A stretch of DNA of 64,000 bases. Source: Butyrivibrio sp. AE3009. GTDB lineage: Bacteria > Bacillota > Clostridia > Lachnospirales > Lachnospiraceae. Location of the stretch: NCBI RefSeq assembly GCF_000420845.1, contig NZ_ATVS01000001.1, forward strand, positions 62,001 to 126,000, written 5' to 3'. The notes beneath the pieces are model-generated. The model saw only the letters and a program-made list of their open reading frames with translations, searched no databases and was not told the origin of the DNA. The translations under genes and the position numbers were made by a program. Below are positions 59,264-64,000 of this stretch, in pieces; positions within the stretch are counted from its first letter, which is position 1; the number at the start of each line of letters is the position of its first letter.

Positions 59264-61246
59264 TCACTGTTTCTGTGCTACAATGATGCAGTTGGACTCT
59301 GGATATTCAGTTATTTCGCCCTTTTCATCAAGGAGTTCCAAGTACTTGCCAAGGTTATCGGGGTAGCCCGGTTCCAGGAACTGTTCTGCAAAAACAAGTT
59401 CAGCACCCATTTCCTTAAAAAAGTTCTTATATTCCTCCAGTGTAAAATATCCGAACTGCTCCTGAACCTCATGGGCATAGCTCTCAGAACCCCAGGTATA
59501 GGTGAAAAGGAACTCTCTGATAAAGTTGATATCACCGGTAACTGTCAGGTTCTTCTCATCGATATCGGTGACCTTTTTATCCTCCGGTATATCCTTAAGT
59601 CCCTTGAAGTCCGTCATGTAGTTCTTAAAGAAATCAAGGCCTGCTGCCGTTTTGAATCTTATCTTTCTGACAGCACTACCTTCAGTCTTAACACCGTCTC
59701 TGATAATGATCCTGCCGCCCTTATCAAGACTGTCATAGGCATTTCTAAGAGCCTTTTTCACACTGTCAATTTCAAATCTTCCGTTCTCGTTTTCAGTGTA
59801 TGAATATATCTCGTGAAGTATTGATGAGAATATAACGCTGCCGGCCTTTGGTTCCAAGGTCTTATCCACGAAGTTGTGAACCTTGACTTCCCAGCTGTGT
59901 CCCTCTCTGTTTTTCTTCTGGCCCAGAGCCTCAATAACGTTGGTTGAGATATCTGTACCGATGACCTTTTTATCCGGGAACCTGGCTTCCAGCTTATCAA
60001 GTAGTATTCCACCGCCGCTTCCCACATCCACAACGCTGTCTCCTGCCACGTAATCTATGATGCTGTCCTTGGTGCTCTTTGATACATCATTCATGGTCCT
60101 TAGATACTTGTCTTCATTGTTGAGCCTGTCAAAGGCATCGCGCCTGAAGCCAAACATATCGTAGAGTACGATGATACTCTTTTCGAAGGTAAGAAGACCG
60201 CTCCTCTCTGCTTCAACGCAGAAGTCAATGAGCTTTTCACACACCCTGGAGAACTTGAAATCCACATAGGCTGAGCCGTTACGAACCTTCACATTTATGT
60301 TCACATTCTGAACGGAAGCATCAAGAAGATACTTTTCGATGATACGTTTTTTATAGATATTGATATGTTTTTTGCCCTCGTAATCGTAGTAGAGATTATC
60401 TGCAAGAGCCTTGAAGTTAAGGTGATTAACCGGGTCATTTTGTGCATCTATCACTTCAAGAATATTGGCCAGAATAATCCTTATCTGCCCCATGTTAAAA
60501 TCGGAAAGCGCCGCCTCGAAATACCACAGTTCAAACCTTGGGAATATCTTTTTCTCAAAAAACTTAACGTCATTATCGAAGAACTCAATCTCCCCGGGAA
60601 GAAGCTTCTGGAGCCTATGGGCCGGCGAATATTCCTTAAGCTCTCCCCTTACGATTCCATCTATAAGAGACTCCGTGCTCTTCTTAACCCTGTTCCATAT
60701 GTTGTCACTGACAGCCTTGATGATGCACTCATTAAGAGCCATGAGAAGGACCTTTAAATCATCTCTTTTAATCCCAAGAAGATCTTTATTTCCGGAAAAA
60801 GAAATCTCACCTCTAAGGGACTGACCTACAACTCCGTGGGTCTTAATAAGGGTATACACAAGTCCGGAATCTCCGGTTGCGTCTTTGTAGATCTCAGCTG
60901 AGGCTATGTTGTGAATATCCAAAGGATATCCCTTTTTGATCCACTCTTTTCTCTCAGCCTCAAGTCCTCCCTTGGCCACTTCTGACCACATAAGAGTAAG
61001 CCTCACCGCATCGAAGGTATCTGCGGAAAGGCTCTCTCTTTCTTTGATCTCATCAAGTATATCAAGAGTTCTCATTACATACATGAGAGTTTCTTTGCCC
61101 GAAAGGCTCCCCATACTTTCTAGTCTCTCGGCATTTACATAAACGTTGTCGGTCTGGGTCAGGTACTTAAGCCAGAGCTTGTCTGACAGTACCCCCTCCT
61201 TAAGATCTCCGTTCTTCTCAAAAAATGTATCAAAATTTGAACTCAT
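59264..61246 (-). CDS. Large protein with C-terminal class I SAM-dependent methyltransferase domain
   Basis: The 660-residue protein has a long N-terminal part (about 1-380) that I do not recognise, mostly helical, followed by a Rossmann methyltransferase: motif I DSVVDVGSGGGILLDKLE (about residue 405), KVIGTDIS, and a motif with SSILHEIYSYTENENGRFE, then LDKGGRIIIRDGV. Substrate and role are unknown. AAAGGA six bases before the ATG at 61246 favours this start over a TTG at 61261. It starts 11 bases after the NAD-kinase-like stop, so it is the last gene of the SPFH operon. Confidence 0.85.
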   Translation of the reverse strand: MSSNFDTFFEKNGDLKEGVLSDKLWLKYLTQTDNVYVNAERLESMGSLSGKETLMYVMRTLDILDEIKERESLSADTFDAVRLTLMWSEVAKGGLEAERKEWIKKGYPLDIHNIASAEIYKDATGDSGLVYTLIKTHGVVGQSLRGEISFSGNKDLLGIKRDDLKVLLMALNECIIKAVSDNIWNRVKKSTESLIDGIVRGELKEYSPAHRLQKLLPGEIEFFDNDVKFFEKKIFPRFELWYFEAALSDFNMGQIRIILANILEVIDAQNDPVNHLNFKALADNLYYDYEGKKHINIYKKRIIEKYLLDASVQNVNINVKVRNGSAYVDFKFSRVCEKLIDFCVEAERSGLLTFEKSIIVLYDMFGFRRDAFDRLNNEDKYLRTMNDVSKSTKDSIIDYVAGDSVVDVGSGGGILLDKLEARFPDKKVIGTDISTNVIEALGQKKNREGHSWEVKVHNFVDKTLEPKAGSVIFSSILHEIYSYTENENGRFEIDSVKKALRNAYDSLDKGGRIIIRDGVKTEGSAVRKIRFKTAAGLDFFKNYMTDFKGLKDIPEDKKVTDIDEKNLTVTGDINFIREFLFTYTWGSESYAHEVQEQFGYFTLEEYKNFFKEMGAELVFAEQFLEPGYPDNLGKYLELLDEKGEITEYPESNCIIVAQKQ

Positions 61247-61257
61247 TTCCCGTCCTT

Positions 61258-62190
61258 TCAACCGGTAACGAGTCTCCCGATACGGTCTGCGACTGAAATC
61301 TCAATCTGCATTCCCGCATTGAATTCAATGGTGTCATCAAGGATTCCGTCTGAAAAGACTACGCCGTTTTCACTCATGTTCGAGGTGATAAGAAGGTTCT
61401 CATTCTCCTCAATCTGTCCGTAGACAAGCTCTGCCTGGGTGAATCTGCTGGGATATGGCTCCCTTACCTGAAAGGTGAGACTTTTGGCTCCCCAGTCAAA
61501 GACAGGTTCCTTCACATCTCCAAGGCCGAAGCTCCTGGCCATACCTCTGAACTGTGCCATGACTGACTTATGCCACCCCGTCATGCCAAAGCCTGTTGAA
61601 ATGATGATTCCCGATGATGACTGATTCTCTATCCGGTTTCTGTAATTAATGTGGTATCTGGCGGAAGTGTGATTGTCTACGCCTATAAAGAAGTCGTTTA
61701 CTGCGTAAAGAACCTGACCGTCCTTAGACTCCACTTTTCCCATTGTAACATTTTTCTCTGAGAATGTATCATCGATCACCTTGGGAAGTACTCTTTCCAG
61801 GTCCCCTGTTTCAAAGGGAAGGAGCACCCCGTCCCATCTTGCGGGATCGGGGTTAATTCCTATAAGAGGCTGACCGTCAAGATATTTCATGGTGTTGGCC
61901 ACGAGTCCGTCCTGGCCCACTGCAATAACTATGTCCTTGGGGCCAAAGATCATGTTGGAAATATATTCCCTGTCTATCTCCTGAAGTCTTGCCATGGGGC
62001 GAACAAGGTTCCTTACGCTCTCAAGAGCATTGTTATAATTTCTGTCCTCAAGTTCATAGTCAGAGAAATCTGCACCCAGATGCTCTATATAAAACTTCGC
62101 CTGCTCTATGGTGTTATATCTTCTCTTAAGCTCTTCGTATCTGGTGCGCCTCTTTACCAGCACCACCTTGTTCATGCCTCTGTCTGTCAT
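61258..62190 (-). CDS. NAD-kinase-like protein with altered GGDGT motif
   Basis: The 310-residue protein has the fold marks of the NAD/diacylglycerol kinase group: DIVIAVGQDGLVANTMKYL followed by IGINPDPARWDGVLLPF, then VNDFFIGVDNHTSARYHI and SSSGIIISTGFGMTGW. The usual GGDGT is GQDGL here and the second NE motif is ND, so it may bind a nucleotide without kinase activity, or phosphorylate another substrate. GGAGG six bases before the ATG at 62190 sets the start. The gene overlaps the SPFH gene by 65 bases and is followed by the methyltransferase. Confidence 0.78.
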   Translation of the reverse strand: MTDRGMNKVVLVKRRTRYEELKRRYNTIEQAKFYIEHLGADFSDYELEDRNYNNALESVRNLVRPMARLQEIDREYISNMIFGPKDIVIAVGQDGLVANTMKYLDGQPLIGINPDPARWDGVLLPFETGDLERVLPKVIDDTFSEKNVTMGKVESKDGQVLYAVNDFFIGVDNHTSARYHINYRNRIENQSSSGIIISTGFGMTGWHKSVMAQFRGMARSFGLGDVKEPVFDWGAKSLTFQVREPYPSRFTQAELVYGQIEENENLLITSNMSENGVVFSDGILDDTIEFNAGMQIEISVADRIGRLVTG

Positions 62191-63313
62191 CTCTATCCTC
62201 CCTAACCGTCCCCTTGTCAGATCCCAGGCCACTTACAATGGTCTTAAGAAGATCCGGTGTGATATTGAAATTCTCAATCTTGCCGGCGTTCTCTCCGATG
62301 TTCATAAATGCCTTAGCCATCAGCGTTGCGGGATCTGTCTGAGCCATTGCGCATGCCTCGACGAGGGCTACGTTCAGGTTGTTGTATGCTCTTACAATTC
62401 CTTCTACTGCATATGCTTCCTGGTCTGCCTTGATCCTTGCATTCTCGGCTTCAAGCTCCGTGTATTCCTTGTTCTTCTTTTCAAGCTCGATCTTACCAAG
62501 CATTTCCTGCTTCTCGATAAGGAGCTTTTTGGCTGTGGCCTTTTCCTGAAGATCAAATTCTTTTTCCTGCTTCTCTGTGTTCAGGGCAAGCTCTGCGCGA
62601 AGGGCCTTCAACTTAATTGCCTGCTTCATCTCCTGCTCTTTTTCTTCCTTCTCCTGCTCCTTCTCTGCCACCTTGATCTCGGTGTTGATCTCGTTCTCCT
62701 TGATGAGTCTCTCCTGCTCGATGGCTGCGTTCCTTCTCTTGTAGATGGCATCGTCCTGTTCCTTCAGGATTTCCTCTCTGGCTGCAGCTTCAAGAGCTTT
62801 TCTGGTCTCAACTGTGGGGCTGATACCAAGGATGTTTACAGAGGTGATGCTTACGCCCAGCTTTTCAATTGATTCATCCTGGGAAAGCGCTGCTGCAACC
62901 TCTCCTGCCAGCTGATCCGCCAGTCTGATGATGGTTCTGACGTCACATTTGCTGACTGCCTTGATAACGATGGCCTTGATGATATTGTTGATCCTCTTCT
63001 CCAGAACTGCCATGGTTTCAAGAATCTTGTCATCCATAGGTGCGTTGGGACTATAGGAAAAATCAAGCATTGCAGAAGCCTTGGCATAATCTGTGATCAT
63101 ATATGTGGTAACGCCCTGTACGTATACTCTCTGATAATCACTGGTCACAAGATCATCAAAGGCGAAGCTCCCGTCAAAGGCTGTGGAGGGAGCCACCACC
63201 AGGTTGGTTGTCATGTTGTTGTACAGAACCGATAATCCGATTCCCTCTCTCACAACCGCCCCGTTTCTGATAACCATTACATAGTCGTTTGGTCTGAATT
63301 TTTTGAATGTCAT
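62126..63313 (-). CDS. SPFH/Band 7 domain protein
   Basis: The 395-residue protein has an N-terminal SPFH region (residues about 10-165; VTTYMITDYAKASAMLDFSY, KCDVRTIIRLADQLAGEV), a long Glu/Lys/Ala coiled coil (about 170-290) and a C-terminal globular part (ALVEACAMAQTDPATLMAKA). Such proteins form membrane-associated rings or cages. There is no clear membrane helix at the N-terminus, so membrane contact would be peripheral. The last 22 residues (from about REDRDDRQRHEQGG) come from a frame that overlaps the next gene and have an unusual composition. AAGGAG before the ATG sets the start. It is the first gene of the cassette. Confidence 0.85.
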   Translation of the reverse strand: MTFKKFRPNDYVMVIRNGAVVREGIGLSVLYNNMTTNLVVAPSTAFDGSFAFDDLVTSDYQRVYVQGVTTYMITDYAKASAMLDFSYSPNAPMDDKILETMAVLEKRINNIIKAIVIKAVSKCDVRTIIRLADQLAGEVAAALSQDESIEKLGVSITSVNILGISPTVETRKALEAAAREEILKEQDDAIYKRRNAAIEQERLIKENEINTEIKVAEKEQEKEEKEQEMKQAIKLKALRAELALNTEKQEKEFDLQEKATAKKLLIEKQEMLGKIELEKKNKEYTELEAENARIKADQEAYAVEGIVRAYNNLNVALVEACAMAQTDPATLMAKAFMNIGENAGKIENFNITPDLLKTIVSGLGSDKGTVREDRDDRQRHEQGGAGKEAHQIRRA

Positions 63314-63344
63314 AATCTGCTCCTTACGTGTTTTGTTATTTTAA

Positions 63345-63409
63345 TTAGTAGTATTTTGCTACTTTGCTTTGCTTGTTTATATATTAGTAGCATTTTACTA
63401 CTTTGTCAA
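63345..63409 (-). promoter_or_regulatory. Promoter with two copies of a palindromic operator, upstream of the SPFH gene
   Basis: On the minus strand TTGACA (63,404-63,409) and TAATAT (63,381-63,386) are 17 bases apart. A 17-base palindrome, AGTAGCATTTTACTACT (63,386-63,402), fills the spacer. A second copy, AGTAGTATTTTGCTACT (63,347-63,363), lies downstream, with the centres 39 bases apart. A repressor bound at both sites could cooperate. The regulator is not identified. Confidence 0.85.
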
Positions 63410-63590
63410 CAGGCAAATTAAGGAACCCTAATAATCTGAAAGACCACGCCTCTCTGTTAGCCAGTGGCTCAGATAAATTAAAAACTGCATCTGCTGAAAT
63501 ACTATGGTAATGGAGATCCTGACAAAGGTATGAAAGAGATAAAAAGAAGAATTCCTTAAATTTCTTGAAGATGGGAGGTCCAAACACTGA
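63403..63590 (+). pseudogene. Decayed gene, fragment 1 (frameshifted)
   Basis: Three coding-like segments lie in three frames in order: NPNNLKDHASLLASGSDKLK (frame from 63,403), YYGNGDPDKGMKEIKRRIP (63,491-63,556) and KFLEDGRSKH ending at a TGA (63,588-63,590). The N-terminal part is missing. The stop overlaps the next start as TGATG, as in a real operon. I do not recognise the family. Confidence 0.45.
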
Positions 63591-63819
63591 TGGATAAAGA
63601 TAAAAAAGATATGGCTGGGCAGGAGTCAAAACCCAGATAGATCTGATTCTCTGGCTTGGTGCAGCTGGATTCTGACTCTTTGTATCCCTGGTTGTTGTCA
63701 CAGTTGTATACACTGTCTTTATAACCCGTAAGATTAAAGGGAACAAAGAAGTTAATAATCGTTCCCATACTCATCAACCTTACAGTGTCGCTAGATGTTC
63801 CAATCCGGATTCTGTCTGA
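63590..63819 (+). pseudogene. Decayed small membrane protein gene (fragment 2)
   Basis: An ATG overlapping the previous stop opens MDKDKKDMAGQESKP. After a -1 shift near 63,634 the frame continues IDLILWLGAAGF, an in-frame TGA (63,673-63,675) and LFVSLVVVTVVYTVFI, clearly one membrane helix, then a basic tail. The end overlaps the serine hydrolase gene on the other strand, so the original 3' end is uncertain. Confidence 0.45.
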
Positions 63820-64000
63820 TCCACGCCGGGATCCTTATTTGTCATCACGACTGAAATCTCTCCTGTCGCAGTGTTTAGTTTTAGCATACTCTGTCCGTTT
63901 TCGCCCCATCCTTGCGATAACAGGATGTCTCCTTCACTCAGGAATAAACCAAGGCCCACCTGGGAAAAGTTCTCAGTGGGTCTTATCATTTCCAGTGCAG
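63780..64000 (-). CDS. C-terminus of a serine hydrolase (beta-lactamase-related), cut by window edge
   Basis: The frame is open to the window edge and gives about 73 residues including GLGLFLSEGDILLSQGWGENG and EISVVMTNKDPGVD, which match the C-terminal part of class C beta-lactamase-like hydrolases (the Gly-rich strand and the VVMTN motif). The active-site Ser would lie outside the window, so activity cannot be judged. Confidence 0.7.
   Translation of the reverse strand, partial: ALEMIRPTENFSQVGLGLFLSEGDILLSQGWGENGQSMLKLNTATGEISVVMTNKDPGVDQTESGLEHLATL

Noticed and set aside
62108..62872. 254-codon plus-strand Leu-rich frame opposite the SPFH gene
   Set aside because: The Leu-rich sequence comes from the complement of Glu/Lys-rich coiled-coil codons, not from a real membrane protein.

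Overview
The window looks like chromosome of a rumen-type Lachnospiraceae bacterium, most likely Butyrivibrio or a close relative. This is an inference from gene content: strong AGGAGG ribosome-binding sites, TTGACA/TATAAT promoters, a CcpA-type cre site, a bacterial F-type ATP synthase, pyruvate phosphate dikinase, and plant-polysaccharide enzymes (a GH10 xylanase without a signal peptide, a secreted PL9 pectate lyase, a CE12-type esterase). No rRNA, tRNA, prophage, intact insertion sequence or CRISPR array was recognised.

Layout. Positions 1-16,020 (nearly all minus strand) hold the end of a GH10 xylanase and a branched-chain amino-acid/methionine block: metH-ilvB-ilvN, a second ilvN with ilvC, then leuC-leuD, with a YfhO-type membrane protein, aat, an iron alcohol dehydrogenase and a DUF4153 membrane protein between them. 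Positions 16,060-23,760 are the ATP synthase operon atpB-E-F-A-G-D-C followed by a lipoprotein and an acyltransferase. It has no separate delta gene; the C-terminal delta/OSCP domain appears to be fused to the N-terminus of alpha, and gamma has an extra C-terminal tail. Positions 23,800-32,920 hold a giant GLUG-repeat surface protein coupled to an MMPL transporter, and a FapA/DUF342 protein with twelve 26-residue repeats. Positions 33,100-43,400 hold the cre-controlled pectate lyase, a tail-bearing pyruvate phosphate dikinase, a glycerophosphodiesterase, a CE12-like esterase with SLH-like repeats and an MFS carrier.

Positions 43,470-46,200 carry an ABC-F protein and purC. Positions 46,200-56,240 (minus) carry a polytopic membrane protein and a probable long operon pheA-ppx-ppk-maf-small acidic gene, followed by HAD, PHP and thrH-like genes. 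Positions 56,340-58,860 (plus) carry a DUF5050 protein and pyrB-pyrI. The right end (59,264-63,313, minus) is a compact SPFH / NAD-kinase-like / methyltransferase cassette behind a strong promoter with two copies of a palindromic operator, next to a decayed two-gene remnant and the C-terminus of a serine hydrolase.

The strongest candidates for something undescribed are the delta-alpha fusion in the ATP synthase, the SPFH/NADK-like/methyltransferase cassette with its twin operator, the 26-residue repeat array in the FapA protein, and a family of long extragenic palindromes (GGTGTC... and GGGGACAGTCCCC types), some of which double as terminators. All calls are from reading the sequence; no database search was run.
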